Translations under genes and position numbers: made by a program
The notes under the pieces: model-generated
What the model was told of the DNA's origin: nothing
The model's database searches: none
What the model saw: only the letters and a program-made list of their open reading frames with translations
Source: Hermatobates lingyangjiaoensis
Lineage: Eukaryota; Arthropoda; Insecta; Hemiptera; Hermatobatidae
Length of the DNA: 64,000 nucleotides
NCBI GenBank assembly: GCA_026182355.1
Contig: JAPFBL010000572.1
Coordinates: forward strand, 1-64,000
Direction of reading: 5' to 3'
Shown: in pieces, positions 12,918-25,471 of the stretch
Layout: each line of letters opens with the position of its first letter
How positions within the stretch are numbered: position 1 is the first letter of the stretch

Positions 12918-13856
12918 CGAGGGTCGTCCAGAAAATAAGTTCCGTTTTGGTCTGTAGGGCGGTAGGAGTGGTTTTTGCCAAATCCGGCAACACCGCTCGA
13001 AAGAGGAGAGGTGGGGGAATAGAATGAGGGGTGGGGGACCTCAGTCGGTCAATTACCAACGTCAGGGCAGGTAGTTGAAATGGAGCCCTCCATGTCACGT
13101 CCCGCCACCTCGATCCCCGTTCCCTCTCGAGTTGTTTTGCGCGGAGTGATTCAATTTCTTTATGCACAGGGTTTCAAATCAGTTCAAATTCACGAACAGC
13201 TCATTTCTGTTTATGGAGAAGGTGTAATGAGTGAATCAATGGTGAGGAGATGGGTACGTGAATTTAAGGCGGGAAGACATTCACTTGAGGATGAAAGTGG
13301 GAGAGGCAGACCCTCAGTTGTGACGGACGAAATTGTCGCAGAAATCGACAATGCAATTCGCAAAGATCGTCGTTCAACCCTGGATGAACTCCACCTGAGT
13401 TTCCCAGACATCTCACGATCCCTCATCCATGAGATCGTCTCGGAAAAACTTGACTTCGGAAAGTTTCCGCCCGGTGGGTCCCTAGAGAGCTGAATGTCTT
13501 CCCGCCTTAAATTCACGTACCCATCTCCTCACCATTGATTCACTCATTACACCTTCTCCATAAACAGAAATGAGCTGTTCGTGAATTTGAACTGATTTGA
13601 AACCCTGTGCATAAAGAAATTGAATCACTCCGCGCAAAACAACTCGAGAGGGAACGGGGATCGAGGTGGCGGGACGTGACATGGAGGGCTCCATTTCAAC
13701 TACCTGCCCTGACGTTGGTAATTGACCGACTGAGGTCCCCCACCCCTCATTCTATTCCCCCACCTCTCCTCTTTCGAGCGGTGTTGCCGGATTTGGCAAA
13801 AACCACTCCTACCGCCCTACAGACCAAAACGGAACTTATTTTCTGGACGACCCTCG
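12918..13856. mobile_element. mirror-image mariner derivative flanked by TA
   Basis: The element starts CGAGGGTCGTCCAGAAAATA and ends in its complement, with TA on both sides (12916-12917 and 13857-13858), the mariner target duplication. The inverted repeat is far longer than a normal mariner TIR (about 30 bp): 12918-13282 pairs with 13492-13856, 365 bp each without a length difference, around a 209-bp unique centre. Both arms therefore contain the 5' end, leader and first about 68 codons of the same transposase. The 3' half of the gene, with the catalytic residues, is absent. It carries two mariner ends but needs transposase in trans. Confidence 0.9.
13080..13493 (+). pseudogene. mariner transposase, N-terminal DNA-binding part only
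   Basis: An ATG-initiated 137-residue frame encodes the bipartite helix-turn-helix region of a mariner transposase: VLRGVIQFLYAQGFKS, MVRRWVREFKAGRHSLEDE, SGRGRPS, then FPDISRSLIHEIVSEKL. Full mariner transposases are about 340-350 residues, and the catalytic DDD domain would follow. Here the frame runs into the inverted second arm and stops. The same first about 68 codons are repeated on the minus strand at 13492-13694. A product, if made, could bind mariner ends without cutting, which is inference. Confidence 0.85.
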
Positions 13857-13859
13857 TAT

Positions 13860-15128
13860 TTACCAACTTCTCACATTGTTATATAACTTATTAGTGTCTG
13901 TGTTTAACGCATATTTAATAGTTCATCAGCACAATAATGGTCAAAGGAATTGAAGGATAACGTTTGCCACATACTTTTCCTTTACGCCAAACAACTTTAA
14001 ATTTTTTTTGAAATAATAAATTTTAAAGTCTATTTCATTTTTACTCTATTTCAAAAGTGCTACCATTATTTCATAATTTTATTATATTACAGACAGTTGG
14101 ATTGGCATATTTAATATTTTATATATTTGATTCAATATACGAGTTTTCTTAAATTTTATTTACGAATAACAACAATTTATTACAATTGTGCAATCTAAAA
14201 TTACCTGTAGATTGCCTTTATTTTGTTTAAAAATAGTTCACTCCTGGTATTAACCTGGTACCCTCTACGCATGTTTAAGAAACATTTTTGAATCGAATCT
14301 CAGTTGATTGATATTTGCAAATTGGATTTGTAAATAATTGAACGGAATACCTTCGGTAATAACAAAATCACTGCCATGCGTGTAATTCCCCATCAGTCTC
14401 TGCATATCGATGTGAAATTCATTTCTACATTCTTCCTAGCATATCACTAATGTTAGATTACTTGAGTTTTTTTTTTTCTTTTATAGTACATAACTTTGAA
14501 TTTATTAAATAATTTACTTTAAATAAAGTCATTGTATAAATGATGCTTTTAAAAAGTTATAAAAAAAATAAAACTCTCTAGGACTAAAAAGGAAAATATA
14601 TTGATTATCATGAAATTAAGTTACTTTTTCGTTAATATTTCTCAAAATGGGTTTAAATTAATTTATTAAAAATAAACTAATTATCAAGAGACTACTGTAG
14701 AAAAATGTATTTAATTTTTGTTAAATCGTAACACGTTTCCATTTGTTTGATCAAGATATGAGTAAATCTAGGGATATTTAGAATTAAATGAAATTTCCTT
14801 TACTGGCCTACTCTTTGTAACAGTGAATTTGTTTATTTTTCCGATACAGCTTTATGAATGGAGTTGGCTAGTGATTTAATAAAAAATCCTGTTTTAAATA
14901 TAAGCCTGTATACTCCTGGAATGCTTTGACTGTCAAATGCAGTGAAATTGAGTTATTGAGTGAAGTTTATATGGAGTTATTATGAAGTTAACAATGATAT
15001 TAGGTTATAGCCGAGTTAATCTCGAAACATGATTTTTAAATATTATACTGTACAGAGTTATTATTCTAGAGATATTTAAGAAATGCTAGTATATACCTGT
15101 TCAAAGCTGACGGGTAATGTTGGATAAG
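13860..15128. other. AT-rich non-coding stretch
   Basis: No gene or element end is visible. Confidence 0.55.
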
Positions 15129-15408
15129 TTATCTCTGATAGTCAACATACATTACGTATATACTCGAATGATTTCGGGCCAAAGCCATTGTACATTCTTC
15201 CATGCTGTGCTTCCTAACATTGCCCACATGAACCCTCAGAGTCCCATAGAGGATGAATAGGGATCCACAAAGAAAAATCTTATTATAAGGGTCCATGACG
15301 CGTGTCCATGACACATAGTTGGTGTCATATATCAAGTATGCCAAGTATACTAAGCAGTTGTTATACGTAAGACTCAATATCTCCGTCAGTTTGTTGTAAT
15401 CATCCAAT
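15129..15408 (-). CDS. exon-like frame, possible chemoreceptor fragment (uncertain)
   Basis: A minus-strand frame of about 93 codons is preceded by TTTTTAAG, a weak splice acceptor. It has two hydrophobic stretches (NNCLVYLAYLIYDTNYV and IFLCGSLFILYG), as in a multi-pass membrane protein. The arrangement DYNKLTEI, hydrophobic segment, FILYGTLR, then KHSMEE loosely recalls the C-terminal half of insect gustatory receptors, but I cannot confirm this by eye. The frame contains no ATG at its start and may be a chance or pseudogene frame. Confidence 0.22.
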
Positions 15409-15419
15409 GTCTTAAAAAG

Positions 15420-15775
15420 TTATATAGATAAATTTAAATTATACGAAACACGACATAGAACAAAGATAAACTACACACTTACTAAATTTAAATTTTTGAA
15501 CTGTTGTTCGTCATCAGTAGAAGACTTGAAGAGAGGACGGAGTGAGCGAGATGTCCCCACGTCGAAAGAAGGATCACGACTCGCGTTCTCCCTCGAGATC
15601 TCTTCCTCTCTGTGTCTCTCTCTCCCTCCCCCCCGTCCTTTCTTCTAGTGTTCTCCTGATGACGAACAGCTGTTCAAAATATTGGATTTAGTAAGTATAT
15701 ACTTTTTCTGTGTCGTGTTTTGTGTAATTTAATGTTTTCTAGTCCGGTGGACCGTTTCTTCAATTTAGTATATAT
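15420..15775. repeat. head-to-head hammerhead-like repeat with CGGTGGACCG end
   Basis: Inverted arms carry TTGAACTGTTGTTCGTCATCAG on the left and CTGATGACGAACAGCTGTTC on the right. On the plus strand at about 15658 the core CTGATGA is intact, followed by one C and a perfect GAACAGCTGTTC stem II, but the next block reads AAAA instead of GAAA, so a key G is lost. The right end TCCGGTGGACCGTTTCTTC recurs at 27908 and 33835, linking it to family B. The centre (15530-15640) is less AT-rich. Confidence 0.65.
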
Positions 15776-16845
15776 ATTTAGGTTTTATTCGAAATTATTT
15801 TGTATTGTTTTTTTTTTACAATTCATTTGCGCAAACCTTATAAAATATTAATAACTAATTATTTTGATGCTGTTTGAAAAGATTTTTTATTTTGACATCA
15901 TGTTGAGAACTATAGTGAAATTATTTCATAATTAAACTTTAGTTAACTAGAAACAAATATTTTTTATGACTTATACCGGCGTAATTATGTTTTTTTTATC
16001 CAAAGGGAGTGAGGGATCACAAATGATAAAATAGCTCTCAGTGGTCCACAAGCGAACAAAGGTTGATTCTCGTAACTCCTGGTCTAATGTAACAAGAGCG
16101 ATACCAAGTAGTCAATACTAAACTTCTCAGATAAATTTAAGATTTAATTTATTTGGGAATAAAAACATTTTATTTGATGCTATAGCCAACATTTTTTTAT
16201 TGTGTGCCTGATGAGGGATAAAATATTTGTAAACAAATATTATACGTTTACGATCATTTTCTAACCAAGCTTCAAATAGTGTTATTTGAACAATAATGGT
16301 TATAAAACTAATTTTAGGGTCCTTGAAGGTGTTTTTAAGTTAGACTATCTTATAGGTTCAGACTAATTTTCTTTAGTAGAAGAGTTAGACAAATTTGTAA
16401 TACGAAGTAAAATAGTTTATGCGTCAAAAGTTTTGCAGACATTTGCCCTAGTTTCTATATCAATTACGTCACATGGAGGTGATGTTATTACAACCTTCCT
16501 TGGTATGTGTGGTCGAACTTTATAACTTCCATATGAAGGGAAGGAATAATTTCCTACTTTTTTTTTAGGAGCGTCACTTTTATTACACTCTCGTTGTTGT
16601 CCTGGCAACGCTAGAATAAACAAGTTTGGCAACTTGCTCTATATTAAGTTAGTAACCCGTTACAATGAATGTTTTAATGATAGGTTTTATGTCCAATTCA
16701 TGGACAATTAAAATATGAAGCAAACAGAAGTTGTAAATGAAATTTCATCAATCTTCTCCTTAGCCCTTATCAGCGTGCCTGTCAGGTTCACTATGAAGAT
16801 TTCTTGAAGCTGTTATCCAAGATATAATCACGCCACCAGTTCGTA
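15776..16845. other. non-coding, one doubtful open frame
   Basis: A minus-strand frame at 16417-16632 (ending NVCKTFDA) has a balanced composition but no recognisable family or splice sites. The rest is AT-rich. Confidence 0.45.
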
Positions 16846-16847
16846 GT

Positions 16848-17150
16848 CTAGTGTATAGATTAGCTGCTCACCATTGCACTGGTTGATGTAGGGTTCAATA
16901 CTCACTCTGGCCTTCCATTTTTTTTTACGTGGAAGGTGATAAAATCTGAGAAAGTCGTCTCCTGGAGAGGAGTAAGAAGCCGGCTCTCCTGAGCCTATAA
17001 GATGTCAGATACTCGTTATGGATCTAAATAAACTTGAGGTATGCAAAATTTAGGACTCATTACCTAGTCCTTTAAATATTCCTTCTGTGATATCAAGAAA
17101 GGCAAATCTTTGACCTGTTGGCAAATCTATGTTGGGACTGCCACTGCATC
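16848..17150 (+). repeat. tRNA-headed SINE, tail type 2, diverged
   Basis: The head has a degraded A box (GATTAGCTGCTCACC) and a clear B box (GGGTTCAATACTC). The body is recognised by GAAAGTCGTCTCCTGGAGAG, GATGTCAGATACTCGTTA and CAAAATTTAGGACTC. The tail (TTGGCAAATC, GGGACTGCCACTGCA) resembles the type 2 tail of the 61798 copy. Confidence 0.7.
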
Positions 17151-17218
17151 GTACCTTAACATAATACTTAATCACTTATCTGCAGTGTTTCCTTTTAAAT
17201 CTCTTCTTTTTATTTTTT

Positions 17219-18015
17219 TGAACTTAAAACATAGTTTCAGAGTAATTTACACTTTTTTGGGGACCACCTTTTAAATTTCATAAAAATAAATTTTAGTATA
17301 ATTAAATTAAGGTAATGCAAATATATATATATATATATATATATAAAACTAAAGTTTATCAGGACTCGGTGAGTTCTTCAGGTTTAAACTAAACTGTCAT
17401 TGCCAACGTTTTGGTTTTTATTTAAAACCTTTTTCATGGGCCTACAAAACAGAGGAAATAGTAATAAATAATTCAATCATTCAAAAATCAAACATACATA
17501 AAATAACACTTTTTATATATCATAAAAATCAGTTAACTCTCATGTGGTTTACCTGAACACATCAGACATAAATAAGAATAAAGCAGTAGATAGTTTGGAA
17601 ATGTTGGTATTCAAACAAACTTCCTGTGGCCTGGAGTACTTTTGTCTACACACTACAGCTTCCTAAGGAATCCAATTGCCATAACTGAAGAAGAAACCGT
17701 AAACAAGATTATTAGAAGAACCAGGTTTAATTTTGTCTAAAAAGCTCATTCGTAAAAAAGTACATTTTAAAAATAAAACAACAAAACTTCACAGGAAGGA
17801 TTTGAAATTGTATGTCTAATATCTAATTTTTTTTGAGCTTTAAACAAAGTTTCAGAGTAATTTACACTTTTTTGGGGATCACCGTTTAAATTTCATTACA
17901 ATAAATTTTAGGATAATTAAATTAAGGTAATGCAAATATTTATATATAAAACTTAAGTTTATCAGGATTCGTTCAGTTCTTCAGGTTTAAATTAAACTGT
18001 CATTGCCAACGTGTC
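17219..18015 (-). repeat. PLE terminal-repeat remnant between two direct repeats
   Basis: Two direct copies of about 180-190 bp (17219-17413 and 17836-18012) begin TTTCAGAGTAATTTACAC and end CTGTCATTGCCAACGT. Between them lies sequence matching the terminal region of the 34.7-kb PLE in the same orientation: GTTTTGGTTTTTATTTAAAA then CCTTTTTCATGGGCCTAC. The first copy has (AT)n just before the PLE end; the second is truncated inside the motif. This may be a PLE with terminal direct repeats or a locus duplication with an insertion in one half. Confidence 0.55.
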
Positions 18016-18019
18016 GGTA

Positions 18020-19650
18020 ATGTAATGTAATCTGATATCTAACTGAACGTATTTCCCTTTAATAATTTTTGTGTTTTTTGGTATTAACATCATACAAAAA
18101 ATACACACTTGGTCTCAAAAGGGGCGGAAACCTATGAAGACGTTCTACATGAATAGAATGCTATAGATAGCATTTATGAGGTGAATGATTTTTGACAATT
18201 TAGACCTAAAACCAATAGAAGTGAGAGACATGTCTCTATAGATGATTATAATAAAATCATCTTTGTTATTTAGAAAAAAACAAAGGGAAACAAAGTGGGA
18301 CAGTATGGTCGTGTCCGCAGGAGTCTGATGAGATAAATGCCCTCACTTTGAAATAATAATAATATACAAATCGTTATTGATCAACCATTTCATGGGTTTG
18401 CTTTAGTTTTCATATTACCTGTATTCATTCAATTTATTCGTGCATTTCTACATAATTATTACTGAAGTACTTAACTAAACTTAAATGGGTTTTACAAATC
18501 AGTTTTTAATTTAAAGATCATAAATGATATAAAATAGCTAGATTGTGTTAATTTGCAGAGTGAATTAACTTTGTAAACTATACTCAACTTGACTCCTTGC
18601 TATCTGCAACAGGAATGATAACTTTTTAGGACTCCTCTGGGACATGGGGAATGCCTACAGATATTAAATTGAAAACTTCTTCCTCTATTGGCTGCCAACA
18701 TTACAGTTTTATTATTCATTGAAATTTCAGCTTATGACCTGCATGATACAAAATTTACGGTTATGGTTATGTCATTATCATCAATGATTACATTCTGTTT
18801 ATTTCCTACGTATAGTATATTGTTATTTATTGTTTCAACTTTATTGAAAATTGCGATAAATACTTTTTCAATAATTGATAAGAAAATAATTTAATATTAC
18901 GAAAATGTTGAAAGGATGTTGTTTGCATTATAGTTAAAGCTTAATCTCATGTATGAATTAATAAAATCTCAAAAATTTCTATGTTTGCACGTCATGTAAT
19001 TATAATTTTTTTCTATTATTATTATCTTTCTAACTTTTAAATTCTCTTTATAGTTGCGGTATAAACCCAACAACGTAATCTATTTTTTTCTTTCTGCGAA
19101 GTCCAGCATAATACCTTGATGAAATTATCTCTGTAATATTTTCATCGCAAACAACAATGTTCCGACAACCACTCATTCATATACACACACACGCAAACGT
19201 ACAAACTGTAACTAATTTCTTCCCTCTAGCAAAAACCAAACCTAAAATTATCAACTAGCTTACTCAAAAGTTTTAATTTAATTTGAGTTTTATAAGCTTA
19301 AGTAAAAGTCTTAACGATTATAAAAATTACCCTTTTTTTGGAAACTGTTCATTTGAAGAAAATTATTTATTTCATCAGCTAAAATATAAATGAATATTAT
19401 TCAACATGACCTCTTCAATTGGCAGTTTTTAGCAGAGAGAGACAAATTACCGATATCTGGTCAGTCCTGGAAATCGTTAAGAATAACGATGCAGTGAATG
19501 TAAACTGTCCAACAATTTTAAAAGTACACGATAAAATTCAATTACAGATTTAGAAATTATCTGGTGTGAGTCCAATGCGAACCCAGAATCTATCATTTTA
19601 AGATGTACTTAGCTACCTAAGAATGAGTGAAGATTTCTGAGTTAAGAACG
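18020..19650. other. AT-rich non-coding stretch
   Basis: No gene is visible. The 68-codon frame at 18688 is hydrophobic low-complexity sequence and is not supported. Confidence 0.55.
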
Positions 19651-19652
19651 AA

Positions 19653-19674
19653 TGTGTGTGTGTGTGTGTGTGTG

Positions 19675-19708
<34 letters not shown>
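19653..19708. repeat. compound (GT)n(GA)n microsatellite
   Basis: About 12 GT dinucleotides are followed directly by about 16 GA dinucleotides. Confidence 0.95.
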
Positions 19709-19712
<4 letters not shown>

Positions 19713-20193
19713 GTGTGTGTGAATCAGAGAGTCGATTGAGAAGAAGACATTGAAAGAGGGAAGATATTTACTTCTCAGAAATTAGTTCCTATACGTTTCC
19801 TCCTCTCATCAGGAATTCACTCTTCTTTAATAGGAAAAGTGGGCCAATTTTCCAAAAATATATGTTAAAACCCAGTGAGGAATATGAAATAAATGGAGAA
19901 AGAAAGTTGAAATGAGTAGGGCTGTACTATTCTGTAAACAGGCTGTTTAGTTCCCAAAAGAGAAGAAAAATCTCCCGTGAGTACTCCTGGTTCGACCTAA
20001 CTCAATCACATACAACTGGTTTTAATATCAATAATCGAGGCAAATGAGTTCTTAGTTATGCCAGAGTCAACACGTTATCTCAGCTCGCAAATAAGAAATT
20101 AAAAAAAAAATCAGAGAACAAGACACACTTATATAACTTCTTATTTATATCCTATAGAAACATTATGAAATTACTTTCTGGTAAATCATAGCT

Positions 20194-20560
20194 CACTCGG
20201 GCGTACCAGGGAACGAAATAGCTGATCAAATTGCAAAAGATGCAGAAAAAACATTCAAAACTCTTGCGAAATATCGCCAAAGAAGCTTTATTGAAAACCT
20301 ACTGAATAGTCAATATATGTCGAAAAGTGAGACAGAAAATGGTCATAGTCAACAAAAGAAAGTTTCAAAAAAGATTTCTTTGCAACAAGCTTTCATAGAA
20401 TCAGATCCTCTATTAGATTGAACTAAGACTAACTCAAGTGCTATCAGAACGCAGAATAAATAACATTTATTTGTATCATTTCAAAGTGACACAAGCTGAG
20501 CGATGCTTCTCTAGCAACTTAGTTAGATCGATTATGACTTAAGGACTGATGAGGTTTAAA
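20194..20560 (+). pseudogene. LINE RNase H / C-terminal remnant
   Basis: The plus frame from 20194 reads HSGVPGNEIADQIAKDAEK. This is the C-terminal signature of a retrotransposon RNase H domain (HSG-P-GNE-AD-AK), found in Jockey, R1 and I type LINEs. The frame continues to a stop at about 20421. In another frame (20425-20540) it goes on with RINNIYLYHFKVTQAERC, like the region after RNase H that leads to a zinc-knuckle tail. The reverse transcriptase is missing, so this is a short, frameshifted relic. Confidence 0.7.
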
Positions 20561-22065
20561 GAGAACTTATGTTATCTACCAAGACATCTATAACACCTTT
20601 AAACGATTTGCTAGTGGACTTAACTTTGACTTACTATAATTAAAAGCTGTTAGTTATTATCTGTTTTATTAGTTTAACAGAAATATTGCATTATTCATAA
20701 CTATATTATTTATTCATAATTAGACGGAAAAACTGGCCGAAAAATGTACTTTTGACTGTTTTGTCTATTTTATCACGTGTATTGAGTGCGTGTGATATCA
20801 AAGTTATATTTACTCGTGGACGAAAAAAAAAAGAACGTCCAGTGTTGAATTGATGTAGTCAGTAATCTTAACATCATTTAGTAAATTATTTGTTGCTTAA
20901 ATAAAACTGGCTTTTAACTTTGAGAACAACTCTTAAAGCATAGATACAAATGGAACATATCAGTAAGTTTGAATTACCATTTATTATGCATTATGATTTT
21001 TATTTTTAAGTTAAATCAAATAAACTATAAGAAATGTTATCTAATGAATATCTCAAAGTTAAAAACTAGAAATTGAAGTATTATTTGCTATATAGTAGTA
21101 TGTTTATTTTTTTAGGCAAATCGTATATGGAACGGCAATAATTTGATATGAAATTTATTCTGTAATTCATCAATAAAGTTTTTTGTTAAATATTTCTGTT
21201 AATAAATCATGATTGATATATTATGTAAGTTCTGATAGAGTTATAAATGATGGAATAAGCATAAAGAAGTAATGGAGGGGGTGTTAATAAGATCAAAGCC
21301 GTCGGGATCTAGATATGTCAGAGGTAGAACACATCTGACCTCCTTGAGATAAATGACTCTTTCCTCCTTCATCCTTCCACTATCTCCTGCTTATGACAAA
21401 TTTTCTCCTGTTAGAGACATCCTTTAAGAACCCTTTCCAGTCGCATCTGTCATGTTTCACACTGGCTCACTTTTTTTTTAAACCCCTTTAATGGGACATT
21501 TCATTACTTCTTTCGATCTTCCTAAATGCTTCTTTAACAAATTACATTTTTTTTTGTTGTTGACAAATTTTAACTTTTTCCTTCAAAACCCTTTTACTTC
21601 GCACTCAAAATGTCATATCTTTGTTCATTATAGTGACTGAATCATTTGTGTACTGGAAAATATTGTTAATAATTTACTTATCAAACAGTATTTGTAATAT
21701 TTTTATAATTTTTGAAATTTTATAATTAAGTTTATTTAAGTTTATAATTTTTATAATTTTAAAATAATATTTGAATGTTATTTTACAATTTTTTAGATTA
21801 TTGTATTTTTTAAGTTTTCTATTGTATTTAGGCTTATTTCTATTTATTGTTTAGACTTAGTTTTAGGTTCCTTCCGTTTGTTCTATATATATTTGTATTC
21901 AATCGTTACATTTGAGTTTATACATACCGCATTTTTCGTATTTATTAGGTTTATTTTCCGTTGAAAATAAAATAATTAGATGTATGAATTTAACAGTATT
22001 TCTATATGCAATGATGTGTTTCTGATGTAATCGAGTCTCTATAATACTTGTTTTTTAAAAGATGT
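20561..22065. other. AT-rich non-coding stretch
   Basis: No gene is visible. 21690-21860 is nearly pure A/T with repeated TTTATAATTTT-like words. Confidence 0.55.
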
Positions 22066-22067
22066 TA

Positions 22068-22390
22068 TGGTGACCAGGTTAGCTCAGTGGTTAACGTGCT
22101 CCGTGGGCTTGTAGTCAGGGATTCGATCCCCACCTGGCCCTCGATTTATTCACGCGGGAGGTGAATAAATCTGAGTTCGTCGTCCCTCGGAGAGGACGTT
22201 AAGCCGTCAGTCCCAAGCCTGTACGATGTCAGGTACTCGTTAAAGATCCCTACTCAAAATTCACTACAGTTAGACAAAATTTAGGACTCTGTGTAGAATC
22301 TGTAAAATCACCGATGAAACAAAAAGCTGGTAAACGCCTGACGTTATCACCTGCTAGAGGATCGGTTTAGACAATAAAAAAAAATGTATG
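22068..22390 (+). repeat. tRNA-headed SINE, tail type 1, best preserved
   Basis: The head reads GGTTAGCTCAGTGGTTAACG (A box) and GGGATTCGATCCCCACC (B box), an almost intact tRNA-like RNA polymerase III promoter. The tRNA-unrelated body includes GTGAATAAATCTGAGTTCG and CGGAGAGGACGTTAAGCCG. The 3' tail includes GACGTTATCACC, ends GATCGGTTTAGACAATAAAA and has a poly(A) run. It serves as the reference for the other five copies here. Confidence 0.9.
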
Positions 22391-22394
22391 GCTC

Positions 22395-24800
22395 GCATGT
22401 AATCTGATAGATAATAAATAAAATATTTACTAGTCTAGGTGACTGCTACTTTTCCAGCTAGAGTTGCCTGTTGAAGCAACTAATTTTCAGCCAATAGTAA
22501 ACAGTCCTCAAGTAAATGGGTACCATCAAATTAGGTCATTATTGACAATGTGACGGCACATCCCTGGTAAGCTAATAAGAGTGATTAGTCTGGTATGTGC
22601 GACCCTTAATATATTTAACACTTAATTCTCCTCGATTGTCCGTCTGTTAGTGTTTTTCATTACTTTATTTTCATTATTTTCTTTTTCGTTCCACATACTG
22701 ATCTTCTCCTTTCAAACTGAGTTGAATATACTCTCTCTGACATCATGCGTATTAAAAGAACAAGACAAACTGTTGGCAAACTGAAAGCCTTTTTTACTGT
22801 TTGCCAACTATTTCATAGCCTTTAGTCCCGTTTTGACTACGTATAGAAGATAGAGCTCTTTCCTATTGCTTTAACAAACATCTTGTCCTGTTCAATTATC
22901 AGTACATAATCCTTATATTTAAAAAATGATTTATTTCTGATATCAGTGAGTTGATATCTCTATGAAGTTGGTTTTTTAGATCTGTGATACAGAACCGGTT
23001 TCAAAAAGAAAACGTTTGCCAGTCTCAGCTTAACAGTATTCAACGAGTTTTTAAACTGAAGAAGGTTCTGCAGTAAATATACTGGTTTTCTTTGAAAGAG
23101 GATAGGAAACGATTAACGCATATACATCGCATACTAGGCTCCTTCAGAACATACATCGGTTCGGTATGTTAAGTATGATTGCAATTGGTTTATCATATCG
23201 TGTAACATTGCCTTCAATAAAACTGCTGGTATACTACCTTTTTGGCGGCTTCATGATCTATGTATGGACCTTATCATACAATGCTGCATATAGAAGTAAA
23301 TTATAATTATTTTATTTTGTAAATTAAGATATATTATACGTAAATTATAAATCTTTTAATATTACAAAAACTAATTATAATTAAAAACAACGCAAATTTA
23401 TATTTTCATAGCAGTGTTAAATTTTCTTAATGAAGCAAATGAGAAAGTCTTGTTGAAATCAGCTTGAGTTGAAAGTAAGACAAACTAATGAAGTTCAGCC
23501 TTGGAAGGTGGTATTTTGTTTATTTCACAACTTTGCGCCAACTTCTTCGAATGTTCCAGTTATTATTCAAGTTCTTCAGGCTTTCTCATTTCATTCTGTT
23601 TTCTGAATAATCAAGCAATTAGGATTGCGCTTATATTTGTCGAAACAATTTAGCTATTGTTGTTTTTTCCTTCATGTCTTTAGCGTTTTTTTTTTTTTTA
23701 AATATTATGATTAATTTTATGAAAGTTAAAAATTAATTTATGTTATTATACTTTTTTTTACTTTACTATTAGTAAACTATAGGGATTGTGAAAAAAGTCA
23801 CAAATTTTCAAAAAATTGGTATATATGATTTTTGACAAATAGAATGAAAAGTGATTTCTATTAAATACTAGGAAGCCATGAAATCCCCAGTATAAAAGAC
23901 CAAAAATGTTTGACATAATTTAAAATTGAAAGCATTCTTTCAAAAATAATACGTGAAATTATCCCACATCTGAAATTAAAATTACCTTAAAACGATTTTT
24001 CTCTCATGTCTTGACATTTTTCAGATAAAAAAAAATTTTCCAAGTATTAAATGGGAAACTTAGTCTTAAATTTTTCTTGTAGGAGGACTTTAGATAAACT
24101 ATGTAAGAGATCATTTTATTGAACAATCTCATTTCGACCACTTTGCGATCTTCTTCGGGTAATTCTGCAAGTCGAGTAGGTTATAAAGGATCAGAGACTG
24201 AGTTTGAACTCAGTGTTTGAATTTTAAAATAAAAACGTTTTCAATTAGATTATTAGATAGCTAGTCTATAAACTGATTTGTTTCCTAAAAAAAAAACTTA
24301 CTATTCATCGGAAATTTGAGAGTTATTATTGAACAGTCTCGTTTTTTAAATTATAAGAAATTTACTTAATAACTACTTGGTTTTAATCTGCTAGATGTTT
24401 TCTATTTCATTATTAAAACTATGAGGCTATTTTGTTCTCCTCTCATATACTTCTTCACTGGATTTCTTAAAGCCATTGTTCTTCTGAAGCCTTCCATTCC
24501 TCCTTGGAGTGCCAAGGTTTCTTCGAGTACTAACTTCAGAAAGTTATTTATCCATATTAGTCAATGTATACCTATAAGAGAAAGATATTTGGGAATCAGA
24601 ACTGTTTTATTGAGACGCGCACGGTGTTCTCAAAAATAATAAATAATAAAATTTTATCTGTAATATATATATACTGAAAAAATGTGTTTTTCAGTTAACT
24701 GTGAAATTAACTATATAATTAATTGTACATATAGAGTTGTTTTTTTGTGTTCTGAAAATTTTTCGGAACTTCAAAGTATTGTAATGCTGGAATAAAAAGT
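22395..24800. other. non-coding, with one weak hammerhead-like trace
   Basis: No gene is visible. On the minus strand at about 24130-24175 the order CCGAAGA, A, GATC...GGTC, GAAA mimics the hammerhead-like motif with one core substitution, but stem III is not palindromic. The open frame at 24421-24639 has no family signature. Confidence 0.4.
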
Positions 24801-24804
24801 ATAT

Positions 24805-25059
24805 ATATATATACATGAAAAAGACAACACATAGAAGAAACGAGAAAACTTACTGGATCAATATTTCGAACTGAAATTCATCGTCAGGAAGAGAGTAGAA
24901 TGAAAGAAGAAGAGTTCAGGTTCAAGAAGTTCCGTTCAGGTGTACCAGTGGAAGGCAACTGATCCAGGTTCAATTGATGCAGTTAGTTTTCTCGTTTCTT
25001 GTATATGTTGTATTTTTAATTTATATATCTGTCCGGTTTGAACTGTTTAGATTTTCATT

Positions 25060-25065
<6 letters not shown>
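24805..25065. repeat. head-to-head hammerhead-like repeat beside (TA)n
   Basis: The left arm (minus) has CTGACGA, T, stem II GAATTTCAGTTC, GAAA, stem III ATAT at about 24868-24895. The right arm is decayed but keeps TTTCTCGTTTCTTGTATATG complementary to the left end. It ends near TGTCCGGTTTGAACTGTTT and runs into (AT)n at 25065-25101. Another (TA)n lies just to the left at 24801. Confidence 0.6.
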
Positions 25066-25104
<39 letters not shown>

Positions 25105-25124
25105 AATAATGCATCAACCACTTG

Positions 25125-25250
25125 TTAGAATAAGTGTATTATGCAGTTGGATATCGGTCGATTTTATTGTTCAAAATCATACTCTCAAGCCGAGGTTTTG
25201 GTATTATTTTAAAACCTTTTTTTAATACACATGAACAACTAAACAGTATG
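25125..25250 (-). repeat. PLE terminal-repeat fragment
   Basis: GTATCGGTCGATTTTATTG-like sequence, then CAAAATCATACTCTCAAGCC and GGTATTATTTTAAAACC, follows the order of the terminal region at 34676-34770. It sits directly after an (AT)n tract. Confidence 0.55.
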
Positions 25251-25471
25251 AAAATGGATTATTACAGCTTATAGAATATTAACATTAAAAAGTATTTCAG
25301 AGGTAACTAAAATGACTTAGAGATGTAAACATTTTTTTAATAGGAAAATTTTTATTTCTGTAAGTTAGTTTGTTTATCTCTGAAATGCTTCTACTTGTAA
25401 TTTGCCACAAGCTGTAATAATCCATTTTCATATTGTTTATTTGTTGATGTTATATATGATTTCTTATTATT

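Noticed and set aside
22068..22140. Possible functional tRNA gene
   Set aside because: A and B boxes are good, but the following sequence is the shared SINE body and the copy recurs, so it is a SINE head and not a tRNA gene.
24421..24639. 72-codon plus-strand frame and its complement as a transposase fragment
   Set aside because: No catalytic or DNA-binding motif could be recognised on either strand.
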